Source of the DNA: Vicinamibacterales bacterium
GTDB taxonomy: Bacteria > Acidobacteriota > Vicinamibacteria > Vicinamibacterales > Fen-181
Length of the DNA stretch: 64,000 nucleotides
Direction of reading: 5' to 3'
Assembly: GCA_036504215.1 (NCBI GenBank)
Contig: DASXVO010000040.1
Span: forward strand, 147,421-211,420
The translations under genes were made by a program, and so were the position numbers. The notes below the pieces were generated by a model that was not told the origin of the DNA, did not search any database, and saw only the letters and a program-made list of their open reading frames with translations. Position 1 is the stretch's first letter. Each line of letters opens with the position of its first letter. Positions 27,598 to 35,824 of the stretch are shown piece by piece.

Positions 27598-28002
27598 GTG
27601 TCTCGTCGCTGGACCCCGGCCACTATTGCGCCTGAGGACCTGCCACTCGTCGTTCTCTGGAAGGAGATGCTCGCTGCCACAGGCATTCCGGAGTATCGGG
27701 CATGGCAGCTGGTTCAGGAAGACTCGTTTCCGATCCCGCGTCTTCCCTACCACGGGTACCAGGCACGTGGTCGACGCCGAAAAACGGGACGCCGCGAAGT
27801 CGACGCGACGAGCCTCACCTTCTCCAAGCCGCAGGTCTGGAAGTTTATCGCTCTCGATGAACACGAGCGCGCGCGCCTCACCATGCTCGACTATGAACGA
27901 CCGCGGTGTTGCCATTGTCCGCTTCACTGCCCGCCGCATGGTACGGTTCAAGCTCCGCACTCGTACGCGGACCGCTTCAAGCGGCGCTGGTGGCAGGAAT
28001 GA
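27598..28002 (+). CDS. Small AlpA/MerR-like DNA-binding protein
   Basis: A 134-residue protein starting with GTG. The segment from residue 24 to 75 (LAATGIPEYRAWQLVQEDSF, then FSKPQVWKFIAL) has the order of an AlpA or excisionase winged helix: a short helix pair, an F-P-P-like turn and a final helix. The C-terminus is Cys/His-rich (CCHCPLHCPPH near residue 102), possibly a zinc site. Its stop overlaps the start of the next gene, which carries two similar modules. It is the first gene of a four-gene run ending in a nuclease. The GTG start is uncertain; an ATG at 27667 would remove the first helix. Confidence 0.6.
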   Translation: MSRRWTPATIAPEDLPLVVLWKEMLAATGIPEYRAWQLVQEDSFPIPRLPYHGYQARGRRRKTGRREVDATSLTFSKPQVWKFIALDEHERARLTMLDYERPRCCHCPLHCPPHGTVQAPHSYADRFKRRWWQE

Positions 28003-28559
28003 AAGCCCCTTCGCCGCCCAAGTCGGTGGACGAGATTCCCGCGGTATGCCTCGAAGCGGACCTGGCAAGCATCTTCCGGCTTCCCCTTTCGCACGTGAAG
28101 ATGTGGCGTCGCGTGCCGGACCTTCTACCGTTTCCACCGCTTCCGTGGCTCGATCGCCAGTTGCGCGTGAGCGGATGTGTCGTCGCCTGGTTCTTGGCGC
28201 AGGAAGACGGGGAGTACTACCGCACGTTCACCGGACCGCTCAAGAAGCAGGCCGGCACGAATCGGCGGACACCGCTGCCTTGGTGGCGTCTGACCGCGCC
28301 CCACGAGCCGAGGTTCTGGGCGCGGCCTCTCGAGGGTGAACGGCCGACGCTCTCCCTGAAGGCCGTGGCACAGACGCTCCGCGTCAGCCCCAGTTGCCTT
28401 CGAAGGGCTGTCAGAGATCCAGAGTTCCCAATGCCACCGGCCGTTGCCAGACCGTTGAGATGGACGCAAAGGCAGATGGACCGCCTGTTGTGGGCACCCC
28501 CAGATCACGAGGAGCATCTGCGGCGGGCTAGACCGGTGACTCGAAGGCGCTCGCGCTAG
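27999..28559 (+). CDS. Protein with two AlpA-like DNA-binding modules
   Basis: A 186-residue protein with ATG overlapping the preceding stop. Two modules have the AlpA/MerR look. The first, near residue 20 to 60, is ADLASIFRLPLSHVKMWRR, then a recognition helix and VVAWFLAQ. The second, near 119 to 165, is LKAVAQTLRVSPSCLRRAV, then FPMPP, then RWTQRQMDRLLW. Tandem winged helices suggest binding to a long or repeated DNA site. It is translationally coupled to the smaller AlpA-like protein upstream and followed closely by the ankyrin gene. It may be a control pair or part of target recognition; neither can be decided here. Confidence 0.62.
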   Translation: MKAPSPPKSVDEIPAVCLEADLASIFRLPLSHVKMWRRVPDLLPFPPLPWLDRQLRVSGCVVAWFLAQEDGEYYRTFTGPLKKQAGTNRRTPLPWWRLTAPHEPRFWARPLEGERPTLSLKAVAQTLRVSPSCLRRAVRDPEFPMPPAVARPLRWTQRQMDRLLWAPPDHEEHLRRARPVTRRRSR

Positions 28560-28646
28560 CCTATGGCGAACGCCGGGAGTCGAGGGCGAATTGAGGCGCC
28601 CTCCAAGCCGTCCTCCCTTGGGCGCTCCCGAACAGGGAGGTATCCA

Positions 28647-30104
28647 GTGAGCGATCCGCTGTCGCCGGACGACGCCAAGGAGCTGGTGCGACTTTGTGAG
28701 GCAGGAAGGCTCTACGAAGTCGAAGAGTGGATTCGGTCCGGCCGGTCGATTCTGGTCCCCAAGGAGATCAGGAAGACGCCGTTGGGCGTTGCGATGTCCA
28801 CTGGCTTCCACAGCCTAGTCGAACTGCTTCTCCGTCACGAACAGAGCCAGGTAGCCAAGGACTCCGTACTCCGGGAGGCGTTGTTGTTCGACCGTCGGGC
28901 ATTCGTCGAACTGGCTCTGACGCACGGCGCCGATATTCGGTCCGTGCCGCTCCTCGATGTTCTTCTGACCGCCGATCGTGCCATCGTTGCGAGGTTCCTC
29001 GAGCTGGGAGCGGACCCGGTAACGGGCTATCCGTTTGCCCACGCTTTCCACCAACTGCGAGTGAAGACCGTAATCGGCTCCTACTTGGACTGCCGCAGGA
29101 GCCGGCCGGACATCGCGGCCGATCTGCAGGAGCAGATAGACATCGCTCTCCGTCAGTTCTGCCAAGAGGGAAATCTGAAGTGGGTGAGTCTATTGATGTG
29201 GGCGGGCGGAAATCCACGATCACGCGGCCCCGTCCTGGATGATCTCGAAAACGCCGACAATCCTGAATTCCACACAACGGCCCTGGAGGAAGCGGCTTGG
29301 AGCCGCAACGTCAAGGTGCTGAAGCGGCTCAAGCCCGTTAGCAGCGACAACTTCCCCGTGCTGCTCGACAAGGCAGCGTTCGGCGCCGATCGAGACACGC
29401 TCGCCTATCTCCTCGACCTGGGGGCGAATCCGAACGACCGAGCGGATGGAGGCTCCAGCGCGCTCGACGCGTGCATCCGATATGTCCGCTGGGACAACTT
29501 CAGAGCCCGGAACCCCTACGGGGCCGCTCGTCAGCCTTCCGCATACAAGGTGTCAAGCGGGTGTGACGCGATCAAGCTGCTGCTGCAGCAGGGAGCGATG
29601 TGGAAGCCGGATCCATCGACCCTAAACGCTACGAGACACATCTTGTACCGGCTCGAGCCTGAGGTGTCCGTCGAACTGCTCGGTCGGCTGCTGAAGAACG
29701 AAAACGGCGAGGCGGCCGTGCAAGAGCTTCTGCGTGTGGCGCAGATGCGCCAGCACGTTGCCCGATGCCACGAGCAACTGTCGCGTCTCGGACTCATTCT
29801 CCCCGGGCGTCGGGTGAACAAAGTGGAAAAGGAAGTGCGCCGCGATCTGCCGGCATGGATGCGACGCTTCGACCGGAAGACGCTCTACGAGGAAATCTGG
29901 GCCGAACCCGCCGAGAAGGTGGCTGCCCGGTACGGACTTTCCGGCGTGGCGATCGCCAAGGTGTGCCGATGGCTCAAGATCCCAAAGCCGCCCCGCGGCT
30001 ACTGGGCCAAGAAGGCGGCCGGTCAGCGAACGCCGGCGAGGCCGAAGCTCCCGCAGTCCGAGGCAAAGACCACCTCCGCAAGAACTCGGCCGAGCACAAG
30101 GTGA
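28647..30104 (+). CDS. Ankyrin-repeat protein with C-terminal PPRGYWA helix-turn-helix module
   Basis: A 485-residue protein. I prefer the GTG at 28647 because AGGGAGG lies at a good distance before it; an ATG at 28563 would add 28 basic residues. Ankyrin-like repeats run through the first 360 residues (for example SLVELLLRHE, FVELALTHGADI, RDTLAYLLDLGANPNDRA). The C-terminal 70 residues contain RKTLYEEIWAEPAEKVAARY, then KICKWL-like KVCRWLKIPKPPRGYWAKKA, nearly the same module as the N-terminus of the gene at 26245. Ankyrin scaffolds bind proteins, so this may link a DNA-binding module to a trigger. It lies between the AlpA-like pair and a nuclease, in the same direction. Confidence 0.72.
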   Translation: MSDPLSPDDAKELVRLCEAGRLYEVEEWIRSGRSILVPKEIRKTPLGVAMSTGFHSLVELLLRHEQSQVAKDSVLREALLFDRRAFVELALTHGADIRSVPLLDVLLTADRAIVARFLELGADPVTGYPFAHAFHQLRVKTVIGSYLDCRRSRPDIAADLQEQIDIALRQFCQEGNLKWVSLLMWAGGNPRSRGPVLDDLENADNPEFHTTALEEAAWSRNVKVLKRLKPVSSDNFPVLLDKAAFGADRDTLAYLLDLGANPNDRADGGSSALDACIRYVRWDNFRARNPYGAARQPSAYKVSSGCDAIKLLLQQGAMWKPDPSTLNATRHILYRLEPEVSVELLGRLLKNENGEAAVQELLRVAQMRQHVARCHEQLSRLGLILPGRRVNKVEKEVRRDLPAWMRRFDRKTLYEEIWAEPAEKVAARYGLSGVAIAKVCRWLKIPKPPRGYWAKKAAGQRTPARPKLPQSEAKTTSARTRPSTR

Positions 30105-30152
30105 CGCCGACTCACTGGCCTGGTAACCACAAGAGCGCACGAGATCGACGGA

Positions 30153-31415
30153 ATGCCCAAGAAAGAACGGCAGAGGGACTCGATCACGTCCCCTGCTAGA
30201 AAGCAGCCGCCGCCAGAGTATCGACCCTCCGACGACGGAGGGACGCTCTTTCGCGCCCTTCTCGAGGCCACCCCAGGACGGCGAGGCCAACGCGGACAGT
30301 TCTGCATGGAGGGGCGACTCCGCAGGATGACTCCCGAACTCGAGGAAGACATAGCCCACCTGCTCGCGCAAGCGGCCGTCGCCGATTTCAGAAAGAGACA
30401 ATCTGAGGGCACATTGAACCAACCGGAAGGCACCGAGAGAGCCCCTACGCACGGTGGCCCGGCGGAGTATGTCGACTATCTGACGGACCGACTGTGGCTC
30501 TACCGAGCGCTGCGGTTTGGCGATCACGACGAGTTGTTCGACAGGAGGTACGCTGCCAGTCCGAACCCGCCGGTCTTCAACAAGGAGTCGGAAGCCCAGA
30601 ACGTCGTGGTGTCTCGAGAACCAGCCAAGGCTGCCGCTGTTCGTGCGCTCATCCCTCAGAAGAGGCGCCATCGATGGTTTCGGTCGATGAAGAGCTCCCA
30701 GGCCTTGGCCCTTAGCATCTTCGGAAATCTGAAGATTCTCGGTCACTCCGACGTGCTCGAAGCAGTTGCGTCCGATGGCAACGGCGGCCCCGCGTTCGGT
30801 CCCGGCCCAATCCTCGCCAACAGCATTGTGCTCGAGCATGACGCGAAGCTGCCAGGTGAACGGACCAGTACGAGCATCGATGTGTTGATCGCGGGGGATA
30901 GCACAGTGTGCGTAGAGTGCAAGCTCACCGAGTCCGAAGTCGGCCGCTGTTCCCGCGCACTCCTTCCTCCGGCCAGCGATCGCCACTGCGGCGGACAGAA
31001 TCCGTTGAATGCGACCGGGCTGCGCTGTCCACTTGCCGACCTGGGCGTCAAGTACTGGGAGGAGGTGCCGACTGTCGTGAACATCAACAAGTGGCACGGC
31101 CGCCGTGATTGTCCAATGTGCGAACCCTACCAGTTGATCCGCAACATCCTGGCGGCAAACCGGCCTGGCTGCTCGCGAGGGCACGCGCTTCTCATCTACG
31201 ATGCTCGGAATCCAGCCTTCCGACCGCGCAGGAACGGAACCTTCGAGGTGCTTCAGGAGGCGTTACTGGATCCCACCGTCCTTCGCCGATGCTCGTGGCA
31301 GTCGATCCTCTCGGCCATGATGGATCGCCCGGTCCTTGAAGGTTTGGTGCTGGAGGTCGAGCTGAAGTACGGGCTGATCCCATGGGCGCAGCCTCCGTCA
31401 GCTGTCGCGCGGTGA
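30153..31415 (+). CDS. PGN_0703-like putative restriction endonuclease (PD-(D/E)XK)
   Basis: A 420-residue protein starting 48 bp after the ankyrin gene. A nuclease core is visible near residues 185 to 255: SQALALSIFGNLKIL, then STSIDVLIAGDSTVCVECKL. The D and the E-x-K fit PD-(D/E)XK and the PGN_0703 family. Two Cys pairs (CPMCEPYQLIRN near 310) follow the same family pattern. The family is predicted to cut DNA or to be a restriction-like effector. Gene order suggests it is the effector of the AlpA-like, ankyrin and HTH operon. Metal-binding residues and specificity are untested. Confidence 0.75.
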   Translation: MPKKERQRDSITSPARKQPPPEYRPSDDGGTLFRALLEATPGRRGQRGQFCMEGRLRRMTPELEEDIAHLLAQAAVADFRKRQSEGTLNQPEGTERAPTHGGPAEYVDYLTDRLWLYRALRFGDHDELFDRRYAASPNPPVFNKESEAQNVVVSREPAKAAAVRALIPQKRRHRWFRSMKSSQALALSIFGNLKILGHSDVLEAVASDGNGGPAFGPGPILANSIVLEHDAKLPGERTSTSIDVLIAGDSTVCVECKLTESEVGRCSRALLPPASDRHCGGQNPLNATGLRCPLADLGVKYWEEVPTVVNINKWHGRRDCPMCEPYQLIRNILAANRPGCSRGHALLIYDARNPAFRPRRNGTFEVLQEALLDPTVLRRCSWQSILSAMMDRPVLEGLVLEVELKYGLIPWAQPPSAVAR

Positions 31416-31565
31416 GGTCTCTGCTCTGTCGGACGTTTGCCAGGGCGTCCCAGCGAGAGTATCTTGCTTCCGCACTCGCGACCTCTTCGTTCGGTTGCTG
31501 TCTCCAGCAATGACGAATTCAAGCCTGAAGGGAACGAAGCGCGCGCCCATGCCAGGGAAACTGAA

Positions 31566-33365
31566 ATGGAACTCTCGAGAATCTCCGTTTCCAATTTTCG
31601 GAACTTCTCAGCACTTGACGTTGAGCTGAACGGCAACGTCGTCGTGGTGGGTGAGAACCGAGTCGGAAAGAGCAACCTTCTCTACGCGCTCCGCCTTCTG
31701 CTGGACCCCACCCTCCCCGACAGCGCCCGCCAACTGACCTTGTCCGATTTCTGGGACGGCCTCAACGTCCCTTGGGCCGACAAGAGAATCACGATCGCCG
31801 TTGAGATCGCCGAATTCGAGGGCGACCTCGACGTGCTGGCCTTGCTTACAGACTATCGGCTTAACGACGACCCGCACAGGGCGCGTCTGGTGTACGAGTT
31901 TCGGCCCCGTGCGGACCTTGACGCACAGCCGACGTCCGAAGAGGATTTCGAGTTCATCTGCTATGGCGGTGAGGATGAGGCCAATCGCTTCGGCCACGAC
32001 CTGCGCCGGAGACTCACGCTAGACGTGCTTCCGGCACTCCGGGATGCGGAGGGCGACCTCGCGGTATGGCGCCGCTCTCCGCTGCGGCCGCTGATCGAGA
32101 AGGCCTTCAGCGCCATCGCGGGCGATGACATCCAAGAGATTGCCGACGCAGTGCAGACCGCGACGGAGAAGATGGGCGAATTCGAAGATGTGAAGGCTCT
32201 GGAAGAGGACATCGGTACGCTGTTCACCGAGATGAGCGGTTCACGACAGGACATTAAGCCGCGGCTCGGCTTCGGCCCGACGGACCCGGCGCGCCTCTAT
32301 CGGACGATCAGGCTGCTGATCGACGAGGGCGCGCGGTCGATTGCCGACGCCAGTCTCGGTTCTGCCAATCTCGTATTCCTCACGCTCAAGATGCTCGAGT
32401 TGCGGCAGATGCTGGCCGAGAACAAGCGGGACCATACCTTTCTTTGCATCGAGGAGCCGGAAGCGCACCTCCATCCTCACCTGCAGCGGTCGGTCTACCG
32501 GCACCTGTTCTCAAGCGTTCGGCGAGAGGGAGCCGAGGAGCAACCGCTATCTGTCTTTCTCACCACGCATTCGCCTCACATTGCGAGTGTCGCGCCCATC
32601 CGGTCGTTGCTCCTGCTGAAGGACGTTGGAGACGCGGGCACCGTAGGGGCTTCGACCGCCGCGGCACCGCTCGACGAGGATGAAGCGGCGGATCTCGCGC
32701 GGTACCTTGATGTGACGCGTGCCGAAATCCTCTTCGCCAGAGGTGTCGTCCTCGTCGAGGGTGATGCTGAGAGATTCCTCATCCCGGCGTTTGCTAAGGA
32801 GATGGGGCTCTCGCTTGACCACCTTGGCATCACCGTTTGCTCGGTGGCCGGGACGAACTTCAAACCGTATGCGAAGTTCCTGACGGCTCTCAGGATCCCG
32901 TTCTCGATACTGACAGACTGGGATCCACGAGACAACGGCCGGGCTCTGGGCTTCAATCGGGCCGCGAATTTGGTGCGCGCCATCTCGCGCGTGCCGACAG
33001 GCGAGGTTCCCGATGCCGTTAAAGATCGGCTCGATGAGGCCGACGACGAGCACTTGCGTGAGATTGCAGCCGAGTTCGGAATCTTCATGGACGATGAAAC
33101 CCTGGAGGTCGATCTGTTCCGCGACAACGACCTCCGCGGCATTGTTATCGAGACGCTTCGGGAGGGCACCTTCGGTACCGCATCAAGGACCCTGATCGAT
33201 CGTTGGGAGTCAGATCCGGAGGCGCTCGTCGTCGCAAGATTTCTGTCTATGGTCGAGTCCGTCGGGAAGGGACGCTTCGCGCAGCGGCTTGTGTCGCGGC
33301 TGGAAGGCCAAGCACCGCCGGTCTTTGTCCGCGACGCGATCACCTTCGTGAGGGACCGTGTCTGA
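31566..33365 (+). CDS. gajA: GajA: OLD-family ATPase-nuclease of a Gabija system
   Basis: A 599-residue protein starting MELSRISVSNFRNF; the open frame extends 43 codons upstream without homology. The ABC-type ATPase half has Walker A VVGENRVGKSN near residue 28 and a Walker B region LCIEEPEAHLHPH near 296. The Toprim half has LVEGDAERFL near 396 and ILTDWDPRD near 451, giving the E and D-x-D metal ligands of OLD nucleases. GajA of Gabija is about 578 residues, close to this length. The GTG of the UvrD-type gene overlaps its end by 8 bp. Gabija GajA is a DNA nicking enzyme; a free-standing OLD protein would lack that partner. Confidence 0.9.
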   Translation: MELSRISVSNFRNFSALDVELNGNVVVVGENRVGKSNLLYALRLLLDPTLPDSARQLTLSDFWDGLNVPWADKRITIAVEIAEFEGDLDVLALLTDYRLNDDPHRARLVYEFRPRADLDAQPTSEEDFEFICYGGEDEANRFGHDLRRRLTLDVLPALRDAEGDLAVWRRSPLRPLIEKAFSAIAGDDIQEIADAVQTATEKMGEFEDVKALEEDIGTLFTEMSGSRQDIKPRLGFGPTDPARLYRTIRLLIDEGARSIADASLGSANLVFLTLKMLELRQMLAENKRDHTFLCIEEPEAHLHPHLQRSVYRHLFSSVRREGAEEQPLSVFLTTHSPHIASVAPIRSLLLLKDVGDAGTVGASTAAAPLDEDEAADLARYLDVTRAEILFARGVVLVEGDAERFLIPAFAKEMGLSLDHLGITVCSVAGTNFKPYAKFLTALRIPFSILTDWDPRDNGRALGFNRAANLVRAISRVPTGEVPDAVKDRLDEADDEHLREIAAEFGIFMDDETLEVDLFRDNDLRGIVIETLREGTFGTASRTLIDRWESDPEALVVARFLSMVESVGKGRFAQRLVSRLEGQAPPVFVRDAITFVRDRV

Positions 33366-35148
33366 GCCGGCGCTGTACCTGCGGGCGGCGGCGGCCTTGC
33401 GCCGCAATAACGGCCAGTGGTCGGCCTACAACGCCGCCTCTCATTGCGTCGTTCTCGCCGGCCCCGGCAGCGGCAAGACGAAGACGCTGACGATCAAAAT
33501 GGCGCGAGTTCTCGCGGAAGAGGTTGAAGCGCCTCGAGGTGTGGCCTGCATTACCTACAACAATGAGTGCGCACGAGAGCTGGCGACCCGCCTGGATGCC
33601 CTCGGCGTTCAGCGACGCAACCGTGTGTTCATCGGCACAGTCCATTCCTTCGCGCTAACGCAGATCATTCTTCCTTACGTCCGCACCGCGGAGATAGACG
33701 TCCCGCCTGGCTTTCGCGTCGCCACGCAGGCGGCGCAGCGCGCCGCACTTGAGGTGGCATACGACAGCGTCATCGACCGAGGCGAAGATCCCCATCGACA
33801 CTGGCGGTTCACGATGGACCGATATCGTCGGTCACATCTAGACCGTGAGGCAGAAGGATGGCGGGAAGACCCCGAGACGGCCTCGCTGATCGAGGCTTAT
33901 GAGTCTGAGCTCCGGCGGCATGGGCTGATCGACTTCGACGATATGCCGATTCTGGCGGTGCGCGCCATGCGCGGACATCCGTGGGTGCAGCGCGCCATCC
34001 TGGCGAAGTACCCGGTGCTGTTCGTCGATGAATACCAGGATCTGGGCTCCGCCCTGCACCGGATGGTGATGGGGCTGTGCTTCACGACAGGCGTCAGGCT
34101 GTTCGCCGTTGGTGATGTGGACCAGTCCATCTACGGATTCACGGGCGCGAACCCGACCTTGCTGCAGCGCCTGGCGGCCCGGCCGGACGTTGAAGTAGTT
34201 CGGCTGCGCCTCAACTACCGCTCCGGCGCTGCGATTGTGACTGCGTCGGAGTACGCGCTTGGGGAGGAACGCGGCTACGAGGTTCCCGAAGGTGCTCCAG
34301 AGGGAATGGTGTACTTTCATCCGCGGCCGGGTGACTTCTCGCTGCACGCCGATCATCTCTTTGCCCAGATCCTACCGGAGGCCTTCGAGAGGACTGGCGT
34401 TCGTCAGGGAGGTGTTGGTGTCCTCTACCAGGCAGCCTGGATTGGCGACTTCGTGGCGGCGTCTGCGCGGAACCATGGCTACGAGATCATCCGCGCCGAC
34501 ACCAACGCCCTCTACCCGCGCGGCAGCCCCCTGATGCGCTGGCTGGAGTCATGCGCGACCTGGTGCTGCGGCGGGTGGCGCAGGGGAAAGCCAAGGTTCG
34601 GAACGCTGTCGGTAGACGGTCAGCGGCTGTTCGCCGAGGCGATTGGGACACCCGATCAGCGACTCGGCTTCCAGAGACTGCTTCTCGGCGTCGTGTGGAA
34701 TCGCCGGCAGCCGGCGCAGCCGCTGGCTGGATGGCTGAGCGGCATCCAAACGGAGTTGCTGGACTGGCACTTCGAGCGGTGCCGCAGTCTCGATGAGGAA
34801 CGGGCGCTCTTGGTAGCCTTCATTCGGAGGACCCAGGCTGGCGGCGACGCAGACGGTATGACCCTCGCGCAGTTCGCGGGCTTTGGCGAGGGCGGAGACA
34901 GGATCAGCCTCTCGACGCTGCACAGTGCTAAGGGCCGCGAGTTCGAGATCGTCGTCCTGTTCGGCATGGACAACGGACGCGTACCCCGCACCGGAGCGGG
35001 CCCTGCTGAGCGCAGCGAATCCCGCCGGTCCTTCTACGTTGGGTTCACGAGAGCGAAGAAGGAGCTGCACATCGTCTATTCCCAGGGAAATCCCTCTCCC
35101 TTCGTCCGAGAAGTGCAACAGCAACTCGACGATAGTCGGGAGCACTAG
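33358..35148 (+). CDS. gajB: GajB: UvrD/Rep-like helicase of a Gabija system
   Basis: A 596-residue protein with GTG start inside the gajA end. Motif I is VVLAGPGSGKTKTLT near residue 33, motif II VLFVDEYQDLGSA near 220, motif III VGDVDQSIYGFTGA near 255, motif V LSTLHSAKGREFEIVVL near 520 and motif VI SFYVGFTRAKKEL near 560. It is longer than the published GajB (about 494 residues); the extra length lies between motifs IV and V. GajB senses or unwinds DNA and stimulates GajA. The overlapping gajA-gajB order is that of Gabija, one of the most common anti-phage systems. Confidence 0.9.
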   Translation: MSEPALYLRAAAALRRNNGQWSAYNAASHCVVLAGPGSGKTKTLTIKMARVLAEEVEAPRGVACITYNNECARELATRLDALGVQRRNRVFIGTVHSFALTQIILPYVRTAEIDVPPGFRVATQAAQRAALEVAYDSVIDRGEDPHRHWRFTMDRYRRSHLDREAEGWREDPETASLIEAYESELRRHGLIDFDDMPILAVRAMRGHPWVQRAILAKYPVLFVDEYQDLGSALHRMVMGLCFTTGVRLFAVGDVDQSIYGFTGANPTLLQRLAARPDVEVVRLRLNYRSGAAIVTASEYALGEERGYEVPEGAPEGMVYFHPRPGDFSLHADHLFAQILPEAFERTGVRQGGVGVLYQAAWIGDFVAASARNHGYEIIRADTNALYPRGSPLMRWLESCATWCCGGWRRGKPRFGTLSVDGQRLFAEAIGTPDQRLGFQRLLLGVVWNRRQPAQPLAGWLSGIQTELLDWHFERCRSLDEERALLVAFIRRTQAGGDADGMTLAQFAGFGEGGDRISLSTLHSAKGREFEIVVLFGMDNGRVPRTGAGPAERSESRRSFYVGFTRAKKELHIVYSQGNPSPFVREVQQQLDDSREH

Positions 35149-35507
35149 GAGTCTTGAACCCGAGAAGTCTTGCTGATTGAGTCAAGGTGTTCACGCCGCA
35201 AGGTGCACCTCCTGGAGAAAGCCGGCGAGCGCGGTATCGAGGCGGTCGAATGCGTGTTGGCCGTGGGCGGAACCCGTGGGCTGGAGCGACGCGGCCGGTC
35301 GAAGCGCGCGGGCACGGTCGCACTATCTGTCGCCGGTGTCGCAGGAGCAGTCGTGACGGCATCCATCATCGGACGGGCATCCACGGACATCGCCATCCCT
35401 CGGGTAGACGCCCTCACCGAATGCTCCGTTGTTGTCTGCTGCCTGGGGTGTGTACCTCGCCGCCTCGATGTTGTTCGCGGCGGCGAGGTCCACAGGGTGG
35501 GTAGTTC
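35149..35507. other. Gap of 359 bp after gajB
   Basis: Open frames on both strands have no recognisable domain. A plus-strand frame from 35170 has a short hydrophobic stretch but no ribosome site and overlaps the real small minus-strand gene. I see no terminator. This stretch is probably non-coding. Confidence 0.4.
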
Positions 35508-35693
35508 TCAGCGATTGACCTTCTTCACCGCGTCACGGATTGCGCGGTCCTCGGAGACGCTTCTGTTCCAGTGGTAGGACGGATGGTCGCGACCGGTATA
35601 GACGTTCCCGGAGTCGGTCGTGACCGTTGCCGTCACACCACCCTGTTCCTCCTTGGTTGAGACGTGGACCACCTTCTCGTTGTCCTTCGACAT
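35508..35693 (-). CDS. Small conserved-looking protein of unknown function
   Basis: A 61-residue protein starting MSKDNEKVVHVSTKEEQGGV, with the ribosome site AAAGGAG seven bases before its ATG. The middle, TVTTDSGNVYTGRDHPSYHW, and the Lys-rich tail have a normal amino-acid mix, unlike shadow frames in this GC-rich DNA. It is divergent from the glycosyltransferase gene, and the 131 bp between them carries three copies of a 10-bp repeat. I do not recognise the family. It might be an antitoxin-like or DUF-type cytoplasmic protein. Confidence 0.62.
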   Translation of the reverse strand: MSKDNEKVVHVSTKEEQGGVTATVTTDSGNVYTGRDHPSYHWNRSVSEDRAIRDAVKKVNR

Positions 35694-35774
35694 AACGTAC
35701 TCCTTTCCCGAGGTTCTACTCCTTGCCGACGGCCCATAGTCCCCCGATCGTTTGGACGCCGGAAGAGGCAACAA

Positions 35775-35818
35775 GTAGCAACAACTCGCTTGATTCAGGT
35801 AGCAATAAGTAGCAACAA
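35775..35818. promoter_or_regulatory. Three-copy GTAGCAAYAA repeat in a divergent promoter
   Basis: GTAGCAACAA lies at 35775-35784 and 35809-35818, and GTAGCAATAA at 35799-35808. The last two are back to back; the first is 24 bp from the second. They sit between a small minus-strand gene and the glycosyltransferase gene at 35825, in an AT-rich patch. Iterated 10-bp repeats in such a place usually are operator half-sites. No binding protein is implied by the sequence. Confidence 0.5.
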
Positions 35819-35824
35819 TCTCGC

